NCBI GenBank assembly: GCA_963763135.1
Contig: CAVXNJ010000012.1
Coordinates: 248,001 to 312,000, forward strand
Origin: JANMZO01 sp963763135
Lineage (GTDB): Bacteria > Actinomycetota > Acidimicrobiia > Acidimicrobiales > JANYDT01
Reading direction: 5' to 3'
DNA length: 64,000 bases
Part shown: piece by piece, positions 8,488-18,272 of the stretch
Numbering within the stretch: position 1 is the stretch's first letter
Layout: each line of letters begins with the position of its first letter
Notes under the pieces: model-generated
What the model was told of the DNA's origin: nothing
The model's input: the letters and a program-made list of their open reading frames with translations, nothing else
The model's database searches: none
Translations under genes and position numbers: made by a program

Positions 8488-9381
8488 CTACTGGCCTTCG
8501 AGTGACGCCAGAGCTTCCTTCAGGATCTCGGCCCGCGGCTTCATGCCGGGCAGTTGCACGGGGGGTGCGGGGTTGCGCCCTTCGCCGATGGAATGGAACC
8601 GCTCCATCGCCTGGTCGACAAACTCCGGGTTGGGAAACACCCAGAAGCGGTTCTCACGCACCGACTCCACCACGAGATCGGCCACAAACCCCGGTTGTGT
8701 TCCCTCTTCGATAACGCGCCGGGTGTGCGCCGAGAGCGCCACCTGCAACGCCGAGGGAACCGGCGCTTCGCCGAGCTCGGCGGGCCAGTTGCGGGCCGAG
8801 TCGCTGATCCCGGTGCGGACCCACCCGGGGCACAGACAACTGACGCTCACCTTGGCGCCCATGGTGATGAGCGTGTTGTTCAGATTCTCGGTCATGGCAA
8901 CGACGGCGTGCTTGCTTGCGTCGTACGGCGCTGAAGTCACCGGGTAGAGACCGGCGATCGACGCGGTGTTGACGATGTGGCCGCCCCCTTCGAGCATGTG
9001 CGGAAGAAAGGCCCGCACACCGTGAACGACGCCCCAGAAATTCACGCCCATCACCCAGTTCCAGGTGGAAAGCGGACCGAACCAGGGGTCGCCGGCCCCG
9101 CCGACGCCGGCGTTGTTGCATACGACGTGTGGCGCGCCGAACCGTTCGAGCGTCGCCGCGGCCAGGGCTTGGACGTCGGCCTCCTTGCTCACATCGGTAC
9201 GTACACTTAGTACCTCGACTCCGAGGTCGGTGATCCGCTGTTCTGCGGCAGCGAGAGCGTCGGTCTGAACATCAGCCAGCACGATCGACAGCCCGGCCCG
9301 AGCGAATGACTCCGCGAGAGCGAGCCCGATTCCACTCGCGCCACCGGTAACGACTGCTACCTGTCCTTTGCTCAGCTCCAC
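8488..9381 (-). CDS. SDR family oxidoreductase
   Basis: 297 residues from GTG 9381. Classical SDR with VAVVTGGASGIGLALAES (TGxxxGIG, residues 9-26), CNNAGVGG (NNAG near 89), catalytic Ser in VNTASIAG and YDASK (about 155-159). Its length beyond 250 residues comes from a C-terminal extension (PGMKPRAEILKEALASL). NAD(P)-dependent alcohol/ketone oxidoreductase; the substrate is unknown. It follows the remnant PhyH gene on the same strand and may once have been in an operon with it. Confidence 0.9.
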   Translation of the reverse strand: MELSKGQVAVVTGGASGIGLALAESFARAGLSIVLADVQTDALAAAEQRITDLGVEVLSVRTDVSKEADVQALAAATLERFGAPHVVCNNAGVGGAGDPWFGPLSTWNWVMGVNFWGVVHGVRAFLPHMLEGGGHIVNTASIAGLYPVTSAPYDASKHAVVAMTENLNNTLITMGAKVSVSCLCPGWVRTGISDSARNWPAELGEAPVPSALQVALSAHTRRVIEEGTQPGFVADLVVESVRENRFWVFPNPEFVDQAMERFHSIGEGRNPAPPVQLPGMKPRAEILKEALASLEGQ

Positions 9382-9489
9382 GATGTGTCCCTTCGACCGT
9401 CAGCCCGTGGGTCGGGCCGGCAACGGTGAAGCTATCCCCGTTGGGCGCTGCGCTTCCATTCGGCGGGTGGCGGCGGGCCTCGACCCGCA

Positions 9490-9889
9490 AGAGTGGAGGT
9501 TGAGCGCAAGCGGCTCGGGCGCGCCGTCTTCACCGTGATGGGTCGCGAAGTCGTAGTGCCACTGCCACTGCTCCCCGGTGAACGCCTCCTTGGCATTCAC
9601 CTTGACCTGCTGCACATAGAGTTCCTCGTCGGCCAGAATCTGTTGGGCCGGAAGCACGAGACGCGGATCGCGTACGAGCGCCTCAAACAGATCGTCGCGA
9701 AGATGCAGGGCCCATGGCGGTGCGCACGACGTCGCTCGACTTCTCACGGAAGTTCTCGACGCGTCGCTCGTTGAAGAGCCGAGGCAGTCGGTCGATGATC
9801 GCCTCCACTTCTTCGAGCGTGAGCGCATCCTCGATCGCAATCACGCCATTGCGCTGAAAGTCCGCAAGTTGTTCCTGCGAGCGCTCCAC
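9490..9889 (-). pseudogene. phytanoyl-CoA dioxygenase family remnant (frameshifted, truncated)
   Basis: The first 60 residues (MERSQEQLADFQRNGVIAIE...) run in one frame to about 9714. The homology continues in another frame (LHLRDDLFEALVRDPRLV...), so there is a one-base shift near the GGGCCC at 9708-9713. The second part carries the metal-binding QWHYDF (HxD-like) and EPLALNLHS, then homology stops and a random tail follows. The distal His/Arg half of the enzyme is absent. The layout resembles ectoine-hydroxylase-type PhyH proteins cut at about half length. Confidence 0.7.
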
Positions 9890-9943
9890 GGAGTCGAACG
9901 ATAGCCCTGTGGAATCCCGTTGCGGCCACGGCCGGGATCGACG

Positions 9944-10804
9944 TCAATACCGAAGTGTTGCGATCACGCCGTAGTGGTCCGAAGGCGGGGCAACATCACC
10001 CGAGGAAACACCGAGGCGGCGGACGGCAACGACATCGCCGGCGCCACCGGTGGTCGAGGGCCAGCCGGTGAGGATGTAGTCGATCCGGCGCGACGGAAGA
10101 AGCGTCGGCGCGGCCCACGGGTTCTTGCGGTCCCAGGTGGTCCCGTTCGCGCTCGGATCGTCGGACTTGTCCCAGGCATCGAACAGCACGAAGCCGGGCA
10201 GGGCAGTGTCGTCGAGGCCCGTGAGCATGCGAAGCTCAGCCGACTCGGGGCTGGCGTTGAAGTCGCCACACACGACGACTGGGAACCCACTCGTCGACCG
10301 CTTCTGTTTCGCGAGCGCGGCGACCTGACGGACCGATACTTGGCGAAGGGCGCTCGCCTGAGGCGGCCAATCGAGTGAGACGTTCACGAGCGGGATAGTG
10401 CCTCGAGGCCCGGCGATCAGACAAGTGATCAGCTCACCGGGCCAGCCGCGATGCGCAGCATCGAGAGTGAGCGCGACATGCTCGATCGACTCAAGCGGCC
10501 AGCGGGAAAGAACCGCCCCGACCGGACTCCAGCCACCGAGTTGGAGCGACGTCGGGCCCGCGTAGAAGTGCTCGTAGCCCAGTCGGGCGGCCAATCGCGA
10601 AGCCTGGGACTCCCCTGCCTGGGACACCCACGACTCCTGCAGCGCAACCACATCGGGCGAAGCAGCAAGGAGTTCCTCGACGATGCCGTCTTCCCGTTCT
10701 CTCCACGGACCGTACTGCCCCCAGACGTTCCAGGTTGCTATGGAAACAGTGGTCGTGATCAGGTCGCCGTAGGGCTCTTCCGCGGACATACGAAATTCTG
10801 ACAT
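9944..10804 (-). CDS. endonuclease/exonuclease/phosphatase family protein
   Basis: 286 residues. EEP-fold motifs are present in order: VSIATWNVWG (Asn, residues 21-30), DVVALQESW (catalytic Glu near 57), VVCGDFNASPES (GDFN, near 176), RIDYILTG (near 238) and SDHYGVIATL at the end (SDH catalytic His). These residues place it among Mg-dependent phosphodiesterases such as exonuclease III, DNase I and sphingomyelinase. No signal peptide is seen, so it probably acts in the cytoplasm. The substrate is not predictable. Confidence 0.88.
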   Translation of the reverse strand: MSEFRMSAEEPYGDLITTTVSIATWNVWGQYGPWREREDGIVEELLAASPDVVALQESWVSQAGESQASRLAARLGYEHFYAGPTSLQLGGWSPVGAVLSRWPLESIEHVALTLDAAHRGWPGELITCLIAGPRGTIPLVNVSLDWPPQASALRQVSVRQVAALAKQKRSTSGFPVVVCGDFNASPESAELRMLTGLDDTALPGFVLFDAWDKSDDPSANGTTWDRKNPWAAPTLLPSRRIDYILTGWPSTTGGAGDVVAVRRLGVSSGDVAPPSDHYGVIATLRY

Positions 10805-10866
10805 GCACGTTCTCCCGACGTTCGGTTAGGTTCGGTGCACATCGCTGCAAACGGAAGAGAACCAAC

Positions 10867-11571
10867 ATGGCCCGACGACTTGTCTTTGTGCTCCACCGAC
10901 GCCCGGAACTGACACGTGAAGAATTCCAGCGTTACTGGTCGCTCACACATGCACCGCTCGTGAAAAGCGTGGCCGACACCTTGGGCATCACCGGCTATCA
11001 CCAGGTTCACACCGTCCGCGACAACCCCGGCTACGAGTCACAGCCGTTCGACGGTGTGGCGGAGCTGTGGTTCGACCGGGCAAAGGCGACCGGTTCGATC
11101 GTCGAGCAGCAGAACGCGGGTGCGCTTCTTCTCGAGGACGAGGGACAGTTCATCGATCTGCCGGCGTCGCCCATCTTTCTCGGCGACGAGAAGGTGATCT
11201 CCGACGGCGCCCGCGACGGGTTGCGAATGACCACGGTGGTGTACCGCAAGCCAGGTACTACGCGCGCTGAGTTTCGTCATCACTGGGGCGAGGTTCACGG
11301 GCCGATCGTTGTGGCGCATCCTGAGGTGTTCGGCGGCAGTCGCTACGTACAGGTTCACGCTCCCGACGACGCCGAGACCTACCCGGCGGCCATCGCTCGC
11401 AACGCACCCGAGCCACCCGACGGTCTGGCCGAGGCCTTCTTCTCCGGAGTGGCGAAGATCGATCCGGCGATCAGTGGACCGGTAATGGCGGAACTCGGTG
11501 ACGACACCACGAAGTTTGCGGACGCCTCCCGCTTGGTCTCAACCTACGGTCGGGTCGACGTCATCATCTGA
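10867..11571 (+). CDS. EthD domain-containing protein (two EthD repeats)
   Basis: 234 residues forming a tandem of two EthD/ferredoxin-like dimeric alpha-beta barrel halves. The first starts VFVLHRRPELTREEFQRYW...HAPLVKS (residues 6-40). The second repeats the pattern, TTVVYRKPGTTRAEFRHHW...HGPIVVAHPE (about 121-157). EthD domains occur in small oxygenase- or dehydratase-like proteins of catabolic pathways. It is divergent from the EEP gene, with a 62-bp gap holding both promoters. Confidence 0.85.
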   Translation: MARRLVFVLHRRPELTREEFQRYWSLTHAPLVKSVADTLGITGYHQVHTVRDNPGYESQPFDGVAELWFDRAKATGSIVEQQNAGALLLEDEGQFIDLPASPIFLGDEKVISDGARDGLRMTTVVYRKPGTTRAEFRHHWGEVHGPIVVAHPEVFGGSRYVQVHAPDDAETYPAAIARNAPEPPDGLAEAFFSGVAKIDPAISGPVMAELGDDTTKFADASRLVSTYGRVDVII

Positions 11572-11593
11572 CCACGTGACCGACGCGCCGCGT

Positions 11594-12736
11594 TCAGAAC
11601 GCTAACGAGATCGGCTCCAGGCCGAGCAGAACGCGTCCGGCGTCATCGATCGCGTGCGGCGACACCATGATGTGCTGACCCACGACATGCGCGTCACGGA
11701 AGCAACGCGCCAGCGGATGATCGGCATCACTCATCGCAGTACCGGAGGCCTCAAAGAGCTTCGTGACAGCCTGGGCGCAGGCTTGCGCCGCTGACGAGCA
11801 CGCGAGCCGAACGAGCGCCGTTTGTCGCGTGGTCGCACGGTCGCCGCGCTGCACCGTCTCCCAGAGGTCGCCCACGACGTCGAAGCAGAACCCGCGTGCT
11901 CCCCCGAGTAGAGCCTCGGCTTCTGCCACTGCCAACTGGGCGCGCGGGCGCTCTCGCATCAGACCGCGGCTCAGCCGCGGTGAACGCTCGTTAGCCAATG
12001 CAACGAAGTGGTCGATGGCGGCCCGTGCGATGCCGGTTGACACACCGACCTTGTTGTACGCGAGTCGACTGGTGAACGGAAGCCGGCCGAGGGCGGTGTC
12101 AGCGCGAGGTCGAGTGACTCGGGTTTGCGTCGTGTACGCGTCGGGCACAAACACGTCGGTGACCGACACGTCGTGGCTTCCCGAGCCTCGCAACCCCGGA
12201 CTGTTCCAGGTCTCCACGATTTCGTACGACGCCCGGGGCACGAGGACTTCAACCGCCTCGCCCTTCGCGCCGTCCTCGATCAGGCACTGGCCCCAGAACC
12301 AGTCGGCGCGTTGCGAACCGCTCGCAAACGGCCATCTGCCGGTTGCCACATATCCCCCGTCGACGCGCCGAGCGCGTGCCACCGGGTTGAGTGCACCGCA
12401 GATCACGACAGATGGATTGTCGACAACCACAGCCTGCGCCGCTTCCTCGGAGAGAACGGCAGCGCCATTTCCCGTTGTCTCCACGCCGATCATCAGCACC
12501 CAACCGGCCGCACCGTCGGCCTGGGCAATCGCTTCAATCGTGGCAATCGTTGTCAGCGGATCAGCTTCTGCTCCACCGAGGGACCGCGGCACACCCATGG
12601 CGAACAGGCCAGCGTCGGCCATCGCCTTCACCACGTCGGCGTCGGGAGCGACCGCCCGTTCGGCCGCAGCGGCCCGCTCACGAACGAGCGGCTGTAGTGC
12701 TCGGGCCCGGTCCACCAACGACAGCGTCGTGTTCAT
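11594..12736 (-). CDS. acyl-CoA dehydrogenase-fold flavin monooxygenase-like protein
   Basis: 380 residues with acyl-CoA dehydrogenase-like order: an N-terminal helical domain (MADAGLFAMGVPRSLGGAEA), a middle beta region (GGYVATGRWPFASGSQRADW) and C-terminal helices. It lacks the classical acyl-CoA dehydrogenase catalytic-Glu context. It resembles the group D two-component monooxygenases (HsaA/DszC/naphthocyclinone hydroxylase type) that use reduced flavin from a separate reductase. No reductase gene is adjacent. Confidence 0.75.
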   Translation of the reverse strand: MNTTLSLVDRARALQPLVRERAAAAERAVAPDADVVKAMADAGLFAMGVPRSLGGAEADPLTTIATIEAIAQADGAAGWVLMIGVETTGNGAAVLSEEAAQAVVVDNPSVVICGALNPVARARRVDGGYVATGRWPFASGSQRADWFWGQCLIEDGAKGEAVEVLVPRASYEIVETWNSPGLRGSGSHDVSVTDVFVPDAYTTQTRVTRPRADTALGRLPFTSRLAYNKVGVSTGIARAAIDHFVALANERSPRLSRGLMRERPRAQLAVAEAEALLGGARGFCFDVVGDLWETVQRGDRATTRQTALVRLACSSAAQACAQAVTKLFEASGTAMSDADHPLARCFRDAHVVGQHIMVSPHAIDDAGRVLLGLEPISLAF

Positions 12737-12853
12737 CCGCCAATACTGGCAAGGTCCGGTCGGGCATTCCTATTCGAACCCGAACCCCGAACCGGAGTGG
12801 GTGCATATTCGCGGTTCCAGCCTGCGCGGATGCACCCATTCCGCCGAGAGGCG

Positions 12854-13408
12854 CTAGCTGCGGTTTCCGTCGAACACGAACTGCGCGACGGCGACCGGGT
12901 TGTCTCGGGCGACGTAGGCATCTTCGGAAGGCATCCACACGTCGGTCCACGTCGACCGCATCGCTTCGCCGTCGCGGGCCACACCACGTTCGAGCCGAAG
13001 CTCGTACGGCGCGTCGACCCAGATCCTCACGTCGAGGTCCTGACGAAACATCGCGTGGAGGGCGCAGACTCCTTCGACGATGACCACCCCGCGAGGCTCA
13101 ACCGTGCGTTGCTCATGGAGTTGCTTGGCGTGCCAGTCCCATTCGTCGTAGACGGCGGTCTGACCGAGCAGCAGCGCGTCGAGCACCTGAGTGCGCAACC
13201 GCAGAAGATCGAACTGCTCGCCGTTCCAGAACGAATCGGTTGGGACAATCTGCACGTCGTTGCGAACTTCGGCGATAGCCCGGGCAAGTGTCGACTTCCC
13301 CGAACCACCATGCCCACCGATGCCGACCGCCGTAAACGGGTGCCCGCGTTCATTCGCCACGGCGACGTCGATCAGCCCGAGAACCTCGGTGAGTTGGGAG
13401 TCAGGCAC
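12854..13408 (-). CDS. uridine kinase-like P-loop kinase
   Basis: 184 residues. Walker A is GIGGHGGSGKSTLA near residues 29-42. QIVPTDSFWN follows, matching the uridine kinase substrate loop, then DEWDWHAK and VVIVEGVCAL (Walker B-like strand), and RDGEA in the lid region. Uridine kinase phosphorylates uridine/cytidine in pyrimidine salvage; many actinomycete proteins of this type have unproven substrates. It is divergent from the FAD monooxygenase, with an 81-bp gap. Confidence 0.8.
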   Translation of the reverse strand: MPDSQLTEVLGLIDVAVANERGHPFTAVGIGGHGGSGKSTLARAIAEVRNDVQIVPTDSFWNGEQFDLLRLRTQVLDALLLGQTAVYDEWDWHAKQLHEQRTVEPRGVVIVEGVCALHAMFRQDLDVRIWVDAPYELRLERGVARDGEAMRSTWTDVWMPSEDAYVARDNPVAVAQFVFDGNRS

Positions 13409-13489
13409 CCCGGCATCTTACCGACGTGCCCAACGGTCAATGCCGCCCGCCGCCCAAGCGTTTCGGCAGACGTTGAGGTAAGTTTCCGC

Positions 13490-14737
13490 ATGCCCTCAGA
13501 ACTGGAAGCTCACTACGACGCGGTGATGGTCGGCGGCGGAATCGCCGGTTCCGGACTCGCAACCGTGCTGTCCCGAGCCGGGCTGCGCTGCCTGGTTCTT
13601 GAAGCCACCGAAGAGTTTCCCGACCGGACCAAGGGTGAGTGGATCGCTCCGTGGGGAGTGCTCGATGCCCGGCGGGTCGGTTTGGAAGACGATCTGAAAA
13701 AAGCACGTGGACATACGATTTCGCGCCACATCTCCTACGACGAGACACGCTCAACCGAGGAGTCCGAACGGGGCGTCCTTCCGTTGACGACCATGATGCC
13801 CGGACTACCGGGGCCCTTGACCCAGCGTCATCCCGACGCGTGTCAGGCCCTCTACGACGCCGCCGGAATCGCCGGCGCCACGATGCTTCGCCCGGTCACT
13901 GACATCAAGGTCGTGCCCGGCAAACACCCGCAGGTGAACTACACCTTCGAAGGACGGGAGCAGGCCGTCCGGTGTCGACTCGTCGTCGGGGCCGACGGGC
14001 GCAACTCGATGGTTCGCCGTTCGCTCGGCTTCAGCATGGAGCACGATGAACCGCACCATCTGTTCTCCGGCTTGCTGGTCGATGGCGCCGACGCGTGGCC
14101 CGAAGATCTGCAAGCCACCGGAACCGAAGACGATGTGCACTACCTCGCCTTCCCCCAGGGTCAGGGCCGGGTTCGCCTTTACCTCGGCTGGCAGCTCGAC
14201 GATCCTCGTCGCTTCGCCGGTCCCGGTGGTCCGCAACGGTTCGTCGATCGTTTTGGGAAGCTGACGTCATTGCCCGGAGCTGACATTCTCGGAAACGCCA
14301 CACCGGTAAGCCCGTGTGCGACGTACCCCAACGAAGATGCGTGGATCGCTGAACCGGTCATTCCGGGTGTGGTCCTCATCGGTGACGCGGCGGGTTGGAA
14401 CGATCCGATAACCGGCCAGGGCCTGTCGATCACGTTGCGCGATATCCGGGTCGTGTCGGAGCTGCTGCTCGCAAACACGGACTGGAGCGTCGAAGCCCTG
14501 AAGCCGTACGTCACCGAACGCGATGAGCGGATGCGGAGACTCCGCTTCTCCGCGCACCTCACGTCGGTGCTGTCCAACGAGTTCGGCCCCGACGCCCGCG
14601 CCCGGCGTGTCCGCGCCCACGAGCGCGTGGCCGAGAAGCCTGAACTGGGCATGTCGCGCGCCATCGTCATGGTCGGCCCCGAGATGGCCCCGCCCGACGC
14701 CTTCACCGCCGCGGCATTCCAGGCCATAGTCGGATAA
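13490..14737 (+). CDS. FAD-dependent monooxygenase (PHBH type)
   Basis: 415 residues from ATG 13490; the much longer open frame upstream overlaps the divergent kinase gene and is not used. FAD motifs in order are VGGGIAGSGLATVLSRAG (GxGxxG variant, residues 11-28), VGADGRNSMVRRSLG (DG motif, about 165-179) and LIGDAAGWNDPITGQGL (GD motif, about 296-312). Proteins of this group hydroxylate aromatic or other ring substrates with NAD(P)H and O2. The substrate is unknown. Confidence 0.88.
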   Translation: MPSELEAHYDAVMVGGGIAGSGLATVLSRAGLRCLVLEATEEFPDRTKGEWIAPWGVLDARRVGLEDDLKKARGHTISRHISYDETRSTEESERGVLPLTTMMPGLPGPLTQRHPDACQALYDAAGIAGATMLRPVTDIKVVPGKHPQVNYTFEGREQAVRCRLVVGADGRNSMVRRSLGFSMEHDEPHHLFSGLLVDGADAWPEDLQATGTEDDVHYLAFPQGQGRVRLYLGWQLDDPRRFAGPGGPQRFVDRFGKLTSLPGADILGNATPVSPCATYPNEDAWIAEPVIPGVVLIGDAAGWNDPITGQGLSITLRDIRVVSELLLANTDWSVEALKPYVTERDERMRRLRFSAHLTSVLSNEFGPDARARRVRAHERVAEKPELGMSRAIVMVGPEMAPPDAFTAAAFQAIVG

Positions 14738-14862
14738 GCGTCAAGGTTTCAACGCCTCGACGGACGTTCGGACACGAGCTCCCTCCACCGGGAACATTCG
14801 ATCGAACGTGCGCGTGCACAGCCGCCTCCGGCAGATTTTCCCGCCGGGTGTCAACATGGTGC

Positions 14863-15678
14863 ATGAATACTCCCGCGACGGAATCGCCCGACATCTCATC
14901 CGAGTCCATCACCAAGGCCGCAGCCACGTTTCAGGTTCGTCAGCCGCCGGTCTTCGACAATCCGGAGGATGAACGACGTCATCGCCTTCAGCGACTGGCG
15001 GCGGTGTGTCGGGTGTTCGGAAGGATGGGGTTCTCCGAAGGATTGCTCGGTCACGTCACGGTTCGAGATCCGGAGCACCCCGATCGATTGTGGCTCAACC
15101 CCATCGGCGTCTCGCTCCGCCACATCAAGGTGTCACACCTCGTGCAGGTCAACCACCGGGGTGAGGTCACCGTCGGAAGCCGACCGGTCAATCCGGTTGG
15201 TCTTCGTCTCCACACCGCAGTCCACGCCGCGCGTCCCGACGTGAACGCGATGTGCCACACGCACTCGACCTACGGGCGGGCCTGGTCAACCCTCGGACGA
15301 CTACTCGACCCCATCAGCCAGGACAGCTGCGTGTTCTTCGAAAAGCAGGCGTTGATAGTCGAGCCCCGGGTGGCGCTCAACGACGAGGCAGCCGCTCGGT
15401 TCGCCGCCGCCTTCGGCGACAAACGGGTTGGCATCCAGGAGGGGCACGGCATCTTCACGACCGGAGAAAGCGTCGACGAAGCGGCCTGGTGGTTCATGTC
15501 GATGGAGGCATCGTGCCAGGCCCAGCTACTGGCTGAAGCCGTCGGCAAACCGAAGCAGTGGCCGGTCGACGACGCCCGCCTGATTGCGCTCGGCCTCGGT
15601 TCCCCGACGTTCGGATGGTCGTCGTTCCAACCGACGTGGGACGAGATCATCGAATCCGATCCCGACCTCGTCGACTAA
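14863..15678 (+). CDS. class II aldolase/adducin family protein
   Basis: 271 residues from ATG 14863 (an in-frame GTG at 14848 is possible). The class II aldolase fold is shown by GFSEGLLGHVTVRDPEH, the LNPIGVSL substrate loop and the zinc ligand pair HTHST near residue 131, with a third His in EGHGIFTTG. Members include fuculose-phosphate aldolase and decarboxylases; which reaction applies is unclear. The gene ends 25 bp before a strong bidirectional hairpin. Confidence 0.85.
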   Translation: MNTPATESPDISSESITKAAATFQVRQPPVFDNPEDERRHRLQRLAAVCRVFGRMGFSEGLLGHVTVRDPEHPDRLWLNPIGVSLRHIKVSHLVQVNHRGEVTVGSRPVNPVGLRLHTAVHAARPDVNAMCHTHSTYGRAWSTLGRLLDPISQDSCVFFEKQALIVEPRVALNDEAAARFAAAFGDKRVGIQEGHGIFTTGESVDEAAWWFMSMEASCQAQLLAEAVGKPKQWPVDDARLIALGLGSPTFGWSSFQPTWDEIIESDPDLVD

Positions 15679-15703
15679 CGGACTCCGGCCGCTAGTCAAC
15701 GGG

Positions 15704-15750
15704 GAGTGTGTGCGTTTGCTTAGACCGGGTCTAAGCGAACGCACACACTC
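15704..15750. terminator. long near-perfect hairpin, likely bidirectional terminator
   Basis: Two 23-bp arms (15704-15726 and 15728-15750) are complementary except for one G-T position, with one base between. It lies between the convergent aldolase gene (ends 15678) and permease gene (ends 15766). There is no U-run, so it is either an actinomycete-type terminator or a repeat element. Confidence 0.7.
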
Positions 15751-15765
15751 GGTCAAGAGGACACG

Positions 15766-18111
15766 TTACGTGCGCTCATCGGAAGTCAGCAACGCCTTCA
15801 TGCTCCAGGCCGATCTGGCCGGAGCGGATGCAAGCAGCACCGCTCCCCCGACCGTGACGCACACCGTGCCAACGACAAACGGGAACGGAACAAATGCGCC
15901 GCGGACGACGCCCAGAGAGTCGAAGACCGCTCCGACGATCCGTCGCCCGAGGAGCAGACCGACCGGCAACCCCACCGCCGTGCACAGACCGCTCACCAAC
16001 ACCGCATGGAGGTAGACGATCGAACGAATCTGCCTCGGTGTCGATCCGAGCGCCACCAACACGGACAGGTCACGCCGATGTCGGCGGACCGACGACATGA
16101 TCTGAAGCGCGGCTGCGACGATAACCAGCACCGTCAACAATGCCGCGAGCAGTTTCGGAGCGGGAATCACCTTTTCCAACGCGCCCACACTCGTCGGAGT
16201 CGGTAACGCTCCCACCGGGGTGAAGATCGTCTTCGCTATGCGCTCCGAGGTCTTCAACGACGCGCCTTTCCGGTATTTCACGAGGAGCAGATTCTTGGTC
16301 GCCGCCGGTTCGATCGCCCGGTACGCCTCGAACGTCATGGACGCCCCGTTCCCTGCCGTATCTGGTGTCGCGACGAGCCCCGTGACGCGAAGTTCCACCG
16401 CGTGCTTCGCCGAGCCGGATGCGTTCACGGTATCGCCGGTTTGCACAAGCAGGCGGCGAGCCGATTCTGCTCCGAGCGCTATCTCGTTCGCCGTTCTCGG
16501 GCGTTGCCCTTCAACCATAACGGGTGCAGTCGTTCCGCGGATGGCCTCGGTCGCAAACACTGTGACGGTATGGCCGTTGATAGTGAGCGGACCCGTCGTC
16601 GCCAACGCAAGAGCGGTGAGGTCGGGATCGTTCTTGACCGCGGCGGCCAGATCACCCTGGGCCGGCGAGTACGGGTCACCGAAAAGCTCGTCATAATCAG
16701 CACCCCAGCGGACAGGGTGGTCAACTGTGCGAATGATGCTGAAGGCAACAATCGCTGAGGCGGTCACACCTGCCACGCAGAACGCTCCCGGAATCAGGAA
16801 GCGAGAGGCCGCCCGCCTTCCGGCCCCGCTGTAGAACGTCATCCGTGCCGCAGCGGTCCGTTCAACCCCGGCGCTTCGTGTGACCGCCGTTTGGGCCACG
16901 GAAACGCCGGCCAACGGAACCTTTCGATAGCCCCGGACCGCGGCGAGCGCGGAGACCGCAAAGAGCACCAGAAGCGTTGCTGAACCGAGCCCGACGACCG
17001 TCGCGTCGAAGCGGACGCCGCGGACCGGTTCCAGCGTCCGGAGCGCACCGAAGGGGAAGACCGTCGACAGACTCACCGCAACGATGGTCGCCACGAACGC
17101 CGAAAGGACCGCTGCAGACGCGCCCTCCACCAGCCGTTCAGCCGCCAGATCTCGTCGTGCAAGTCCGAGCGCGGACAGCGAACTGCGATCACTGGCGTAG
17201 AGCTCCAGCAGTCGAGTGGAAACTTGCAGAACAAGGAAGGCCGCGCTCACAGCGGCGACCAGTGAAATAACAGCGAGGGCAGTGGTGAAGAATCGGACCG
17301 CTCGCCGAGCGTCGGGGCTGACGATCTTTGACGTTGCGATCGACGCGCCGACCGGTTCCGTGAGGGCCTTGAACTGTTCCTCGACTGCAGCTCGGGCGAC
17401 ACCCGGCGCAAGACGTACATCGATTCCCGTTTCGATCCACCCGATGTCCGGATGAGCGTCGAGGAAAGTGGCCGGGAACACGAGTTGAGGCACGGGAAGG
17501 TCGAAGTCGGCGGGTGACTCCGTCACGCCAACAAGCGTCACGTCAAAACGCGGAACTTCCGGTTCACTGTCGCCGGCGTTTGCCTGGACCTGCGCGACGC
17601 TGTACGCCGCGATCGCGAAGCGGTCGCCGATCTTGGCATGAAGCTTCGCGAACAGTTGTCGGTTGACCGTGAACTCGCTCGGCTTGTCGGCCCGGGCGAA
17701 CCGACCCGCAACGACGCGCCCACCGCCGAACGAACCGTCACCGGCAAATGCGTTGGGTTCAAGCATGAGAGTTCCATCCGGCGATACAAGGAACGCTGTT
17801 ACGAATGTGATGGCCTTGATCTCGCGAACTCCTGGAATGGCTCGCACCTGTTCGGTGAGCGGAGGTCCGAACGGCTGCTTGACGCGAAAGTCGACGTCAC
17901 CACCGGCTGCACTCGTGTACCGATCGGGAGTCGTTGCCGTTCTTCGCACCCCAGCAACCAACGCCATGACGACCCCGGCCACCAGTCCGGTTACCAGCAC
18001 GGACGCGACCCCGGTTCGCCAGCGGTGTCGCAGGCGCGTCCGCACCAAAAGGTGAAAGGCCGACAGACGCCCGCTACGCGTCACGCGGGCGGTCGCGGCG
18101 CTGCCGTGCAC
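15766..18111 (-). CDS. FtsX-like ABC transporter permease
   Basis: 781 residues. There is an N-terminal membrane helix (VASVLVTGLVAGVVMALVAG, about 35-54), a long extracytoplasmic domain, then a helix triplet around 275-380 (ALAVISLVAAVSAAFLVLQV). Another single helix follows (about 440-460), with a second domain and a C-terminal helix group (LLAALLTVLVIVAAALQIMS; LVSGLCTAVGLPVGLLLG; the last ends near 770). This is the duplicated FtsX/MacB permease plan. LSVLVALGSTPRQIRSIVY is the typical coupling segment. No ABC ATPase gene is adjacent. Confidence 0.85.
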   Translation of the reverse strand: MHGSAATARVTRSGRLSAFHLLVRTRLRHRWRTGVASVLVTGLVAGVVMALVAGVRRTATTPDRYTSAAGGDVDFRVKQPFGPPLTEQVRAIPGVREIKAITFVTAFLVSPDGTLMLEPNAFAGDGSFGGGRVVAGRFARADKPSEFTVNRQLFAKLHAKIGDRFAIAAYSVAQVQANAGDSEPEVPRFDVTLVGVTESPADFDLPVPQLVFPATFLDAHPDIGWIETGIDVRLAPGVARAAVEEQFKALTEPVGASIATSKIVSPDARRAVRFFTTALAVISLVAAVSAAFLVLQVSTRLLELYASDRSSLSALGLARRDLAAERLVEGASAAVLSAFVATIVAVSLSTVFPFGALRTLEPVRGVRFDATVVGLGSATLLVLFAVSALAAVRGYRKVPLAGVSVAQTAVTRSAGVERTAAARMTFYSGAGRRAASRFLIPGAFCVAGVTASAIVAFSIIRTVDHPVRWGADYDELFGDPYSPAQGDLAAAVKNDPDLTALALATTGPLTINGHTVTVFATEAIRGTTAPVMVEGQRPRTANEIALGAESARRLLVQTGDTVNASGSAKHAVELRVTGLVATPDTAGNGASMTFEAYRAIEPAATKNLLLVKYRKGASLKTSERIAKTIFTPVGALPTPTSVGALEKVIPAPKLLAALLTVLVIVAAALQIMSSVRRHRRDLSVLVALGSTPRQIRSIVYLHAVLVSGLCTAVGLPVGLLLGRRIVGAVFDSLGVVRGAFVPFPFVVGTVCVTVGGAVLLASAPARSAWSMKALLTSDERT

Positions 18112-18272
18112 TCAACACCAACCAACGCCGTTGAGTGTCCGGCCGAACGGCACAGGAGCACATCGGGCTTGAAGGATGAGCATTGGCAAAGTCTGCCAGT
18201 TGACATCCGTAGACAGCGAGGAGGTAGACCGTCTGGGCGCATACGTGCTAGCACCCCTCGGGTCGGCGCCGA

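Noticed and set aside
12797..13489. N-terminal extension of the FAD monooxygenase frame
   Set aside because: It overlaps the divergent uridine kinase-like gene, and the FAD domain begins right after ATG 13490.
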